From Bacteroidales bacterium (lineage in GTDB: Bacteria; Bacteroidota; Bacteroidia; Bacteroidales; UBA932): DNA of 64,000 nucleotides. Below, piece after piece: positions 34,427 through 42,553 of this stretch. The stretch spans positions 50,581-114,580 of the forward strand of contig JAFUFS010000001.1 of assembly GCA_017469745.1 (NCBI GenBank), in the 5' to 3' direction. The position numbers and the translations under genes are program-made. Position 1 is the stretch's first letter. Every line of letters begins with the position of its first letter. The notes under the pieces were generated by a model. The model did no database searches and had not been told where the DNA came from. It saw only the letters and a list, made by a program, of their open reading frames with translations.

Positions 34427-35092
34427 ATGGGACTCTTCGACATATTCTCAAGGAAGAAAGCGGACAATCTGATCGGCAGCATGGACAAGCTTCTGGGCAT
34501 CGTGGATCATTCCCTGCTGGTTTTCCGCGACGGTGTTAAGAATTACCTCTACAGGGATGAATCCGGCTTCATAGAGAACCTCACTTCCATGGCATCCCTG
34601 GAGACCGAGGCCGGTGCCATCATCCGTGAAATTGAGAGCACACTTTACTCGAGGGGTTACCTGATCCGCTCCCGCGGAGACATCATGCGTCTCCTCGAAC
34701 GTTTCGACCACATCATTTCCATTATCAGCGTCGACCTTGTCCAGTTCGAGATAGAGACTCCGAAAGTCCCCGACGAGCTCCGGCGCGAGTTCGTGAAGCT
34801 CAGTGAACTGGCATCGCTTGCAGTCGAGAGCACAATCCCTGGCGCGAAGGCTTATTTTACTCAGCCAGGAGACGTGGCTGAAACGACCGACAGGGTCTAT
34901 TTTTATGAAAAGGAAGCGGTCAAGCTTTCACAGTCGATCAAGCGCACAGTTTTCCACAACATGGTCAACGACCTCAAGCTCAGTGAAAAATTCCATCTCC
35001 GCTACTTCGCCCTTCACATAGAGGATCTTGCCAAGGCGGCGGTGAAGGTAGCGGAGCAGCTTTCGGTCATGGCAATCAAGCGGTCTTTGTAA
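34427..35092 (+). CDS. DUF47 (PhoU-like) family protein
   Basis: A 221-residue all-helical protein of the DUF47/PhoU-like family, which usually sits next to a PiT phosphate transporter and is thought to regulate it. The start MGLFDIFSRKKADN is typical of the family and decides 34427 over an earlier in-frame codon. It ends six bases before the following membrane protein gene, so the two are an operon. In most genomes a PiT transporter would follow here; instead the next gene encodes a membrane protein with a DNA-binding tail. Confidence 0.85.
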   Translation: MGLFDIFSRKKADNLIGSMDKLLGIVDHSLLVFRDGVKNYLYRDESGFIENLTSMASLETEAGAIIREIESTLYSRGYLIRSRGDIMRLLERFDHIISIISVDLVQFEIETPKVPDELRREFVKLSELASLAVESTIPGAKAYFTQPGDVAETTDRVYFYEKEAVKLSQSIKRTVFHNMVNDLKLSEKFHLRYFALHIEDLAKAAVKVAEQLSVMAIKRSL

Positions 35093-35098
35093 AGAATC

Positions 35099-36715
35099 AT
35101 GGGAGCCTACCTGTACATCATAGCATCCATCCTTCTGGCAGGATCGCTGACCGTCCTCCGTGATCTCCCGGTGGTGAACGGCAGCATTCTTGCCTCCGGA
35201 GCCGGGGAGCGGTTGTCAGTCAGGTACCTTTGGCCCATCCTGATGCTTTTCTGTCTTGTCCTTCCTTTATTTATAGATTATTCTCCTGTTTCAGACACTG
35301 CTTCGGGCCTTTTCGCCCCGGATTCGGCAGGAGTTGTCCTTCCCATAGGACTGGCCACGGCAGGAGCGTCTCTGATTGCAGGATTATTCTGCCGTTACCC
35401 GGCTGTACCTTATGCTTTCATAGCGTCACTGGCGGGAGTGTCTCTTGCCTTGACCGGTAGCATCAGCCCTTCTACAGGCTGTTCATATATTCTTTCATGG
35501 GTGGCTGCACCTTTACTTTGTGCCCTTCTGGCTGGAGGTTTTTACAGGCTCTATGCATTGTCCCTGCGTAACCGGACAATCCATCTCGCAATCCTGGATG
35601 CAAGGCTGCAGGGTGTTTCCATCCTGGCCTCCTTCCTGCTCCTGGCCGCATATTCATTGAACAATTCTATCCTTTTCACATACATTACCAAGGCGGCACC
35701 TGTTTCCGATGCGTTCAGGGCAAGCATCGCGGCCGGGTGCGCCCTTGTCCTTTATCCGTTCATGCACAAGGAAGTCTCAATGGCTACTTGGAACCTGGCG
35801 GATTATGACCTGGACATCAATGCCCAGTCCATTTCTTCCGTAATCATTTCCATGGCAGCGGTTTTGCTCCTCTTCACATCTCCGCTTCCCGCCTTTGCCG
35901 GAATGGCTGCGACTCCGCTTCCTGTCGGATTGTTGTTCATTGCCGCCCTTTATGGAATCAGCGTCGCCCGGCAGCGAGCCCTGGTGCTTGGCCAGGAGAT
36001 ATTGAAGACTCTGGCAGCGTCAATCCTGTCTCCGGTCCTTGCCCTGATGTTCGCCTATTGCCTTGTGAAGGTTATGGACGGTACACCGGCGGGGACTGTC
36101 TTCGTCCTTGTCCTGGTCTTCCTCATCGCCGGAGGAGTCTTTTTCTTCCGCTGGCAGACGGGCAAGGACCTGCAGAAACAGATCCTCCGCTCCCGCGAGC
36201 AGCAGGTCTATTCCACCCAGAAGTCCCTTTCCGCCCTGGAGGTCAAGGCCGAAATGACCGAAAAGGACCTTTTGAACAAGCTTGATCTCAAGCGCAAGGA
36301 ACTGGTGGATTTCGCTCTCAACATCGGAGACCAGAAGAAGTTCATGGAACAGTTCTACGAGGATCTGAGCATAGTCCGCTCTCTGCCGGACGGCGAGGAG
36401 AAGGACGCCAGGACAGACAAACTTCTGTCTTCGCTCCGTGAAAGGATGTACTTCACACGGGAAATCAATGACTTCTACGCCCGAAGCGAAGTACTTCACA
36501 GGGACTTCAACCTCCGCCTTTCGGAGGCCTATCCCAATCTCACTGAAAATGAAAAGAAGCTTGCCAACCTGCTGCGCCAGGGCTTTTCCAGCAAGTACAT
36601 AGCTTCCCTTATGAATATAACCCCTAAAAGTGTCGAGATCAACCGCTACCGTCTGCGCTCCAAACTGGGGCTCAACCGGAGCGACAATCTTATAAAGTTT
36701 ATCAAATCCATATAG
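35099..36715 (+). CDS. Polytopic membrane protein (degenerate PiT-like) with C-terminal LuxR-type HTH
   Basis: A 538-residue protein with about ten hydrophobic segments (residues 1-355), a coiled-coil linker (about 360-430) and a LuxR-type helix-turn-helix (481-538, with SSKYIASLMNITPKSVEINR). The tail matches the HTH end of Bacteroidota regulators. The membrane part has weak likeness to PiT phosphate carriers: SWVAAPLLCALLAGGFYRL at 133-151, and NN at 188-189 where PiT has Asn-Asp. The first PiT motif is largely lost. With DUF47 upstream and an OprP porin downstream, a phosphate-sensing regulator is plausible. The HTH is certain; the PiT origin is inference. Confidence 0.6.
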   Translation: MGAYLYIIASILLAGSLTVLRDLPVVNGSILASGAGERLSVRYLWPILMLFCLVLPLFIDYSPVSDTASGLFAPDSAGVVLPIGLATAGASLIAGLFCRYPAVPYAFIASLAGVSLALTGSISPSTGCSYILSWVAAPLLCALLAGGFYRLYALSLRNRTIHLAILDARLQGVSILASFLLLAAYSLNNSILFTYITKAAPVSDAFRASIAAGCALVLYPFMHKEVSMATWNLADYDLDINAQSISSVIISMAAVLLLFTSPLPAFAGMAATPLPVGLLFIAALYGISVARQRALVLGQEILKTLAASILSPVLALMFAYCLVKVMDGTPAGTVFVLVLVFLIAGGVFFFRWQTGKDLQKQILRSREQQVYSTQKSLSALEVKAEMTEKDLLNKLDLKRKELVDFALNIGDQKKFMEQFYEDLSIVRSLPDGEEKDARTDKLLSSLRERMYFTREINDFYARSEVLHRDFNLRLSEAYPNLTENEKKLANLLRQGFSSKYIASLMNITPKSVEINRYRLRSKLGLNRSDNLIKFIKSI

Positions 36716-36737
36716 TTAATCAATTACCTAACTAATT

Positions 36738-38108
36738 ATGCGTAAAATACCTTTCATAATCGCGTTGTTGCTGCTGGCAGTGCCTGCAGCCCTCGCCCAG
36801 AAACAGACGGTCAAGTACAATCAGTACGGAGTGGCTGTCCAATCCGACCGCCTGGATGTAGAGGCACAGGACGGAATCCTGGTTCTCGAGTCTCCTAATT
36901 CGGGCTACAAACTATGGTTCGACATCCGTGCCCAGGCAGACGGTGCCGTGTTCTTCGGGGCTCCCGACTACGCCGACAAGATCGGTAACGGAGTTCAGAT
37001 CCGCCGCGCCCGTTTCGCTGTCAAGGGCCAGATCGATGAGAATTGGTACGGAGAGTTCGACATGGACCTTGCGAATGGTCTGGCGGAATTGAAAGACGCC
37101 ATCGTCCGCTATACCGGTGTCAAGTATCTCGATCTCCAGGTCGGTAACTTCAAGGAGAATTTCTCGATCCAGAGGAACACTACATCCCGTTACCTCCAAT
37201 TCATGGAGCGCCCCATGGTCTGTTCCGCATTGTCTCCTTCCCGTCATCTCGGAATCAACGCCAAATACGCCAAGGATTGGATTTGGTTCTCAGCCGGTGC
37301 TTTCTCACAGGTCATAGCCGGGGCAGAGGAATGGACCAACGTCGCTGACAACAACAAGGACTTCGGCCGCAATTCAGGATACTCCCTGACCACCAAGCTG
37401 GTCTTCCGTCCTCTTTACAAGCTGGACAATGCCAGCCTGCACATCGGTGCCGCATATTCCTATCGCACCACCACCACCGACCTGGCGACAGGCGAGTGGG
37501 GTACTTACCGTGCCAGCGCCCGCAACTCCACTTCCATCAACCGCAAGAAGTACATTGACACCAACAACCTTCCCGGATTCGACCACAACAACCTCTGGAC
37601 GGCCGAGCTTGCCGGTCACTGGAACGGTCTCCGTTACGAGGCTGCCTACATCGGTGACAATGTCCATTTCAAACCGGATGCAGCTGATCCTGAGACTAAG
37701 AACTTCGGTGGCTGGTACGTCCAGGCCGGTTACCTTCTCTTCGGCGGAAAGCAGCGCTATGATGCCAACGGTGGCAAGTACACCAAGATCCAGCGTGGAC
37801 GCGACTGGGGTGACATTGAACTCTGCGCCCGCTATGAGACTTGCGACCTCAATTTCGGCAATGTCTACGGCGGCGCCTCCGAGGCCTATGCCCTGGGACT
37901 CAACTGGTGGGTGAACAACAACGTCAAGATGCAGCTCAACTATCAGTTCAACAACAACGACCGCTATGCTAACGGCAAGGACAAGCTGAATGTTGGCTTG
38001 GATTCTGCAGGCAAGCCTACCAAGGACTACAAGAAGGTCGTTGCTGCTGATGGAAAGGCCGGTGTCGACTACCACATGCTTGCCCTTCGTTTCGAAATCG
38101 ACTTCTAG
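36738..38108 (+). CDS. OprP/OprO-type (phosphate-selective) porin
   Basis: A 456-residue outer-membrane beta-barrel with a signal peptide ending near ALAQ. The segments RIRRARF-like (IRRARFAVKGQID), YGEFDMDLANG, LQVGNFKENFSI and a C-terminal aromatic residue (RFEIDF) fit the phosphate-selective porin O/P family. It starts 22 bases after the PiT-like/LuxR gene and would supply outer-membrane passage of phosphate or polyphosphate. Specificity is inferred from the family and the DUF47 context. It is not a SusC protein: it lacks a plug domain and is too short. Confidence 0.82.
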   Translation: MRKIPFIIALLLLAVPAALAQKQTVKYNQYGVAVQSDRLDVEAQDGILVLESPNSGYKLWFDIRAQADGAVFFGAPDYADKIGNGVQIRRARFAVKGQIDENWYGEFDMDLANGLAELKDAIVRYTGVKYLDLQVGNFKENFSIQRNTTSRYLQFMERPMVCSALSPSRHLGINAKYAKDWIWFSAGAFSQVIAGAEEWTNVADNNKDFGRNSGYSLTTKLVFRPLYKLDNASLHIGAAYSYRTTTTDLATGEWGTYRASARNSTSINRKKYIDTNNLPGFDHNNLWTAELAGHWNGLRYEAAYIGDNVHFKPDAADPETKNFGGWYVQAGYLLFGGKQRYDANGGKYTKIQRGRDWGDIELCARYETCDLNFGNVYGGASEAYALGLNWWVNNNVKMQLNYQFNNNDRYANGKDKLNVGLDSAGKPTKDYKKVVAADGKAGVDYHMLALRFEIDF

Positions 38109-38133
38109 TATGACATTTTAAAAGACACTGATC

Positions 38134-38958
38134 ATGAAAAAGATATTCTTTATTTCTGCAGCAGTCCTTCTGGCACTCACCGGATGCGTGAAAGACGAAA
38201 TCTACAAGGGCCCTTCGACAATCGAGAAAGTGGTCTTCAGCCCGGAGGCTCCGACCTCCATAGCTCCTGTCCAGGTGACTGCCACCGTGACAGGCCTTCA
38301 GGCCGTGACTTCCGCCACCCTTAACTACAATGGCGGAACCGTGACCATGAGCGGATCAGGAACCAGTTTCACCGCAACTATCCCTGCAATGGCTGACGGA
38401 ACCGAGGTCAGCTTTACGGTTGTTGTCAACAATGATGCAGGTTTCACCACCACTTCGGACAAATATTCCTACAAGGTAGGCGACCCTGCAACCGACTGGA
38501 GCAAACTCAAGCTCAACGAGGTCTACGGCGCCGGTGCCGACGAGGAGAAATTCTTCGAGCTCTACAACGCCAGCGACTATCCTATCAAGCTCACCGGTGT
38601 CACCATCAGCAAGGACGAGTCCAACTGCTGGACCGGAATCGACGGCGAGGTCGTGCCTGCCAAGGGCTTCTTCGCCATTGTCGGTGGAAAGGGAACTACT
38701 CCCAGAGGATTCTCAAGCGGCTTCTCCGCCAAGAAGAGCGTCCTGATCGAGCTGTTCGACACCAAGGGCAACAAGATTGACTATTTCCAGAGAGGTGAGA
38801 AGATGGATTCCGGCGAATGGGGTGCATCGCTCTCCAACAACAAGGGTTCCTGGAGCCGTATTCCTGACGGAAGCGGAAAGTGGATGCAGACAGATGCTTT
38901 CACTCCCGGCGCAGCCAACTCAAAGGATGGTAAGGAAGATCCTGATGTAAAACAATAA
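38134..38958 (+). CDS. Lamin-tail domain lipoprotein
   Basis: A 274-residue lipoprotein (lipobox LALTGC). Residues about 30-120 are Ig-like beta sequence; residues about 130-265 form a lamin-tail domain (LKLNEVYGAGADEEKFFELYN, given as bases 38508-38570, then PIKLTGVTISK and FTPGAANSKDG at the end). Lamin-tail domains occur in secreted nucleases and phosphatases and may bind surfaces. It lies 25 bases after the porin gene. The role is unknown; with the porin it may capture a phosphorylated substrate at the surface. Confidence 0.75.
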   Translation: MKKIFFISAAVLLALTGCVKDEIYKGPSTIEKVVFSPEAPTSIAPVQVTATVTGLQAVTSATLNYNGGTVTMSGSGTSFTATIPAMADGTEVSFTVVVNNDAGFTTTSDKYSYKVGDPATDWSKLKLNEVYGAGADEEKFFELYNASDYPIKLTGVTISKDESNCWTGIDGEVVPAKGFFAIVGGKGTTPRGFSSGFSAKKSVLIELFDTKGNKIDYFQRGEKMDSGEWGASLSNNKGSWSRIPDGSGKWMQTDAFTPGAANSKDGKEDPDVKQ

Positions 38959-38979
38959 CCTATTAATAATCAAAAAAAT

Positions 38980-39618
38980 ATGGCAGAACTTAAAATCGGC
39001 GAGCAGAGCAAGCCTCGCTTTGAATTCCGCAGCTTCGGTCAGTGCTTCTGCGAAGCACACAAGAGAATGGCACGTCTTTCCGTCCCCGTCCCCGAGAAGG
39101 TCTGGGAGAGGGAGAGTGATGAGATCTACATCATCTCATCCAAGAACGACATCAACAACACCAAGATCCGTAACGGCAAGATGGACATCAAGACCTATGT
39201 CCAGACTGTCGATGGTCTCGAGCAGTGGAATCCTCTCATGAAGGGTGAATTCCCCATCTCCCGCGAAGTGCTTGAGAAAGAAGTCTTCCCTGCCTTCATG
39301 GTCGAGATGCCTGCCCTCACCAAGGACACATACACCTACGAAGAGTTTATCGCCATGGTCAAGGCCAATCCTGACCTTGCCGCCGTCCGCGTCCACAAGC
39401 AGCGCTTCGGCTACATGGTCAACGACACTATCTGCGAGGTGGGCAATGTGCTCATCAACGGTGCCAAGGTCGTGACCATCAATTCCGAATCCACCGAGAT
39501 CGAGGACATCAAGAAGACCATCGCCGACTGCGGCCTCGAAGGAGTCGAGAACATCAACTACCTCCAGGCTATCAAGAGGGTTATCGGCATGATTGACAAA
39601 CCTTTAGCAAACGAATAA
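38980..39618 (+). CDS. Conserved protein, possible divergent CYTH/triphosphate-tunnel fold
   Basis: A 212-residue cytoplasmic protein with no signal peptide. I do not recognise a named family. The N-terminal half has alternating strands with charged residues (FEFRSFGQ, EIYIISSKNDINNTKIRNGK, DIKTYVQ) that resemble the beta-tunnel of CYTH enzymes. The adjoining gene, four bases on, is a clear CYTH protein. A related pair of tunnel proteins acting on tri- or polyphosphate is possible but unproven. Confidence 0.4.
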   Translation: MAELKIGEQSKPRFEFRSFGQCFCEAHKRMARLSVPVPEKVWERESDEIYIISSKNDINNTKIRNGKMDIKTYVQTVDGLEQWNPLMKGEFPISREVLEKEVFPAFMVEMPALTKDTYTYEEFIAMVKANPDLAAVRVHKQRFGYMVNDTICEVGNVLINGAKVVTINSESTEIEDIKKTIADCGLEGVENINYLQAIKRVIGMIDKPLANE

Positions 39619-39622
39619 GAAT

Positions 39623-40099
39623 ATGGCTCAGGAAATAGAAAAGAAATTCTTGGTCAAGGGAGACTTCAAGAACGAGGCCTTCAAGGCCACACGTATCACC
39701 CAGGGTTACCTCAGCAGCGTTCCCGAGAGGACAGTCCGCATCAGGGTGAAGGGTGACAAAGGTTTCATCACTGTCAAGGGAATAGGCAACGCCTCCGGCG
39801 CTTCCCGTTTCGAGTGGGAGAAGGAAATCCCCGTGGACGAGGTGAAGGCCCTTCTCGACCTCGCCGAGCCCGGCGTTATCGACAAGACCCGCTACTTGGT
39901 GAAGAACACCGACGGCAAGCACACTTGGGAAGTTGACGAGTTCTACGGCGACAACGACGGCCTGACCGTCGCCGAGGTGGAGCTCGCAGACGAGAACGAG
40001 CCCTTCGACAAGCCTGAGTGGCTGGGCGAAGAGGTCACCGGCGATCCCAAGTACTTCAATTCAATGTTGATGAAGAACCCTTATAAGAACTGGAAGTAA
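39623..40099 (+). CDS. CYTH domain triphosphatase
   Basis: A 158-residue triphosphate tunnel metalloenzyme. The ExExK motif is at the start (EIEKKFLV), followed by paired basic and acidic strands (RTVRIRVKGDKGFITVKG, FEWEKEIP, EVDEFYG, AEVELADENE). This short class hydrolyses inorganic tripolyphosphate or similar substrates; cyclase activity is less likely. It starts four bases after the previous gene and two bases before the next, so it is part of a tight operon with a phosphate theme. Confidence 0.88.
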   Translation: MAQEIEKKFLVKGDFKNEAFKATRITQGYLSSVPERTVRIRVKGDKGFITVKGIGNASGASRFEWEKEIPVDEVKALLDLAEPGVIDKTRYLVKNTDGKHTWEVDEFYGDNDGLTVAEVELADENEPFDKPEWLGEEVTGDPKYFNSMLMKNPYKNWK

Positions 40100-40101
40100 C
40101 C

Positions 40102-41712
40102 ATGGCAGCAGATATCGGGACAAAGGCGGCTCCGGCATTCGACCCGCTGGACATGAACAACTACAAGATCGAGAAACTGCCTAAGATGCAGAAATCCAAA
40201 TTCGAGATCTGGATGGCTCGTCTGGGCGGTCCTTTGGCGATAGTCGCCTTTGTCTGGATATGCTGGTTCTGCCACATAGGCTTCATCGACAACATAGACC
40301 AGAGCGGCCTTGCCGCCACCGCGCAGAAGCGGCTCGGCGTACTCGGCCTCGATGGTTTCATCCGCGCCAACTATGCAATGCTGGCGATCTTCGTGGCGAG
40401 CCTCATCCTCTGGATGACCGAGGCCCTGCCCAATTATCTCACATCCCTCCTGCTGATCCTGGGTGTGGTCCTTTTCAACGTGACCACCCAGAAGGAGGCC
40501 CTGGCCCAGCTCGGCCACCCTGTGATGTGGCTGAACATACTGAGTTTCGTGCTGGCCTCCATGCTGGTCAAGACCCAGTTTGCCAAGCGACTGGCCCTGG
40601 CCTTCGTGATCAAGTTCGGAAAAAGCGCTAAGGGAGTGCTCTGGAGTTTCCTGGTGATCAACCTTGTGCTGTCGGCCTTCATCTCGGCTACCACGGTCAA
40701 GGCTACCATCATGCTCCCGATATTCATGGTGATCTGCGCCATCTACGGAGCATCTGACGGCCACCGCAACAACTTCGGCCGCAACCTCGTGATCCAGAAC
40801 CTGTTCCAGGTCAACATCGGAGCCAACGCCTTCTACACCGGGTCCGGCGCCCACCTGCTTGCGATCTCCCTGATCGCCGGCTTCCTCGGCTCCTGCGATT
40901 TCGGTTATGCAGACTGGCTGATCGCCGTAGGCCCCATGAGCGTCATAATCCTGATCGTGGGCCTGCTGGTGGGGATGTATATCTTCTTCCCGATGAAAAA
41001 GGACGAGCAGAAGCCCCAGATCGAGGGAGGAATAGAAAGACTGAAAGTGGAGCTCGACGCAATGGGCAAGATGAGCGCCCAGGAATGGAGAGCCGTCTGC
41101 ATATTCCTTGTCGTCCTCTTCCTCTGGGTCACGAAGGGCACCTTCCATAACATCGACGAGACCATCGTCGCTTTGATCGGAGCCTGCCTTGCCTTGCTTC
41201 CGGGAATAGGAGTGGTGAAGTGGAACGACGTGGACATCCCCTGGCACCTGATGCTCTTCTCTGCCGGAGCCTATGTCCTTGGAAGCGGCCTCAATGCCAC
41301 AGACCTTCCCAACACGATGGTCAATGCGGCCTTCGATTCCATGGGCATCACTTCCGGAACACCTTACTGGGTCCTGTACGTGATCCTGACCTTCCTGATG
41401 ATGTATTCAGGACTGGTGTTCCAGAGCAAGACCATCCGCACGATGGTGTTCGTGCCGATCGCCCTGGGAGTCGAGCAGCGTTTCGGCTTCATGCCCATGA
41501 GCCTTGCCCTTCCGGTCTCTATGCTCATCGAGCACTGCTACGTGCTGCCTTTCAACAGCAAGCCGGCGGCCTTGCTTTACAACACCAACCAGTACAGCCA
41601 GACTGATGCCTTCAAGTTCGGCATCACCATGATGACTTTCAGCTGGCTGCTTATCCTTCTGTTCGGCCAGACCGTCCTTAAGTGGCTGAGCATTACTCCA
41701 GGTTTGTTTTAA
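40102..41712 (+). CDS. DASS/SLC13-family sodium:anion symporter
   Basis: A 536-residue inner-membrane transporter of the divalent anion:Na+ symporter family, with about 12 hydrophobic segments. VLSAFISATTVKATIMLPIF corresponds to the first ion and substrate clamp, though the family Ser-Asn-Thr is Ser-Ala-Thr-Thr here. Family members carry dicarboxylates, sulfate or phosphate. The start is two bases after the CYTH stop. Given its neighbours a phosphate-type anion is plausible, but a dicarboxylate cannot be excluded. Confidence 0.82.
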   Translation: MAADIGTKAAPAFDPLDMNNYKIEKLPKMQKSKFEIWMARLGGPLAIVAFVWICWFCHIGFIDNIDQSGLAATAQKRLGVLGLDGFIRANYAMLAIFVASLILWMTEALPNYLTSLLLILGVVLFNVTTQKEALAQLGHPVMWLNILSFVLASMLVKTQFAKRLALAFVIKFGKSAKGVLWSFLVINLVLSAFISATTVKATIMLPIFMVICAIYGASDGHRNNFGRNLVIQNLFQVNIGANAFYTGSGAHLLAISLIAGFLGSCDFGYADWLIAVGPMSVIILIVGLLVGMYIFFPMKKDEQKPQIEGGIERLKVELDAMGKMSAQEWRAVCIFLVVLFLWVTKGTFHNIDETIVALIGACLALLPGIGVVKWNDVDIPWHLMLFSAGAYVLGSGLNATDLPNTMVNAAFDSMGITSGTPYWVLYVILTFLMMYSGLVFQSKTIRTMVFVPIALGVEQRFGFMPMSLALPVSMLIEHCYVLPFNSKPAALLYNTNQYSQTDAFKFGITMMTFSWLLILLFGQTVLKWLSITPGLF

Positions 41713-41724
41713 ACTTATTCAGAC

Positions 41725-42345
41725 ATGATGATAGAGTGGAATTTTATCCTTAGGATTTTCGTGGCCGGCATTCTTGGCGGGGTCATAGGTTTCGAGCGTG
41801 AATTCAGGGCAAAGGAGGCCGGAGTGCGTACGCATTTCATCGTGGCCCTCGGCAGCGCCCTCTTCATGATAATCTCGCAATATGCCTTCAAGGGTCAGTT
41901 CGACCATGCCAGGGTAGCGGCGCAGGTTGTTTCAGGAATAGGTTTCATCGGAGCCGGAGTAATCATATTCCAGAAAAACGTAATCAGGGGCATCACCACG
42001 GCGGCAGGACTCTGGGTCGCAGCTGCCATCGGTCTTGCGTGCGGGGCAGGGATGTATTCCCTGTCCGTTGCGGCCATGCTCCTTACCGTCATTTGCCTCG
42101 AGGCCATGCATTTCATTACAAGCAAGTACAGTGAGCGCATCCTCACCGTGACATTGTCTCCGGTCACCAGCGAAAGGCTCCTCGAATTCATGGACGAAGC
42201 CAAGGCCGGCAAGATCGAGATAGATTCATTTGTCGTGACTGACGACAAGGCCATCCTCCAGGTCCGTACCAAGCTCCTTCAGAGCACAGAGACCTCCAAG
42301 AAGCTCCTCGCCCTCAGCAAAGGCCTCAAGATCGAGATCTCCTGA
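41725..42345 (+). CDS. MgtC/SapB family membrane protein
   Basis: A 206-residue protein with four to five N-terminal membrane segments and a small C-terminal cytosolic domain. GGVIGFEREFRAKEAGVRTHFIVALG (bases 41776-41853) is the MgtC hallmark. MgtC proteins modulate ATP, Mg2+ and phosphate homeostasis. It follows the DASS gene by 12 bases, and a REP element begins 10 bases after its stop. Placement in a phosphate-linked run agrees with known effects of MgtC on phosphate uptake. Confidence 0.9.
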   Translation: MMIEWNFILRIFVAGILGGVIGFEREFRAKEAGVRTHFIVALGSALFMIISQYAFKGQFDHARVAAQVVSGIGFIGAGVIIFQKNVIRGITTAAGLWVAAAIGLACGAGMYSLSVAAMLLTVICLEAMHFITSKYSERILTVTLSPVTSERLLEFMDEAKAGKIEIDSFVVTDDKAILQVRTKLLQSTETSKKLLALSKGLKIEIS

Positions 42346-42355
42346 TCAACCCGAC

Positions 42356-42492
42356 ATTCACCTGCCCGCCCGGGACCCCCTGCAGGGCCCTGGGTGGCAT
42401 ATTCAACGGGCAGGCCAGCCTTTTTCGCCTCGCCTGCCCGGCAGACATGTCCCTGAGACAATTCTGTGGTTGATTATCCGGGCAGGTGAATT
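42356..42492 (+). repeat. REP/BIME-like element, copy 1 (upstream of the transposase)
   Basis: A 137-base element bounded by ATTCACCTGCCCG and its complement CGGGCAGGTGAAT, with an inner hairpin (GGGCAGG...CCTGCCC) and the internal marker GGGACCCCCTG. A second copy in the same orientation follows the transposase gene; a third, inverted, is at 45201. Confidence 0.9.
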
Positions 42493-42523
42493 CCCAGTTG
42501 GTGATTTTTTGCGTCGATTTAAC

Positions 42524-42531
42524 TATCTTCG
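42524..42531 (+). promoter_or_regulatory. Predicted -7 element for the transposase gene
   Basis: TATCTTCG, one mismatch from TAnnTTTG, 22 bases before the ATG at 42554. Confidence 0.4.
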
Positions 42532-42553
42532 CAAAACATAAAACTTAAACATC

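Noticed and set aside
36738-38108. The porin as a SusC-type receptor
   Set aside because: Too short, without plug domain or TonB box, and no SusD follows; the pattern fits OprP/OprO.
40081-41247. 388-codon open frame antisense to the DASS gene
   Set aside because: His/Asp/Gln-rich shadow of a strong membrane-protein gene; no family features.
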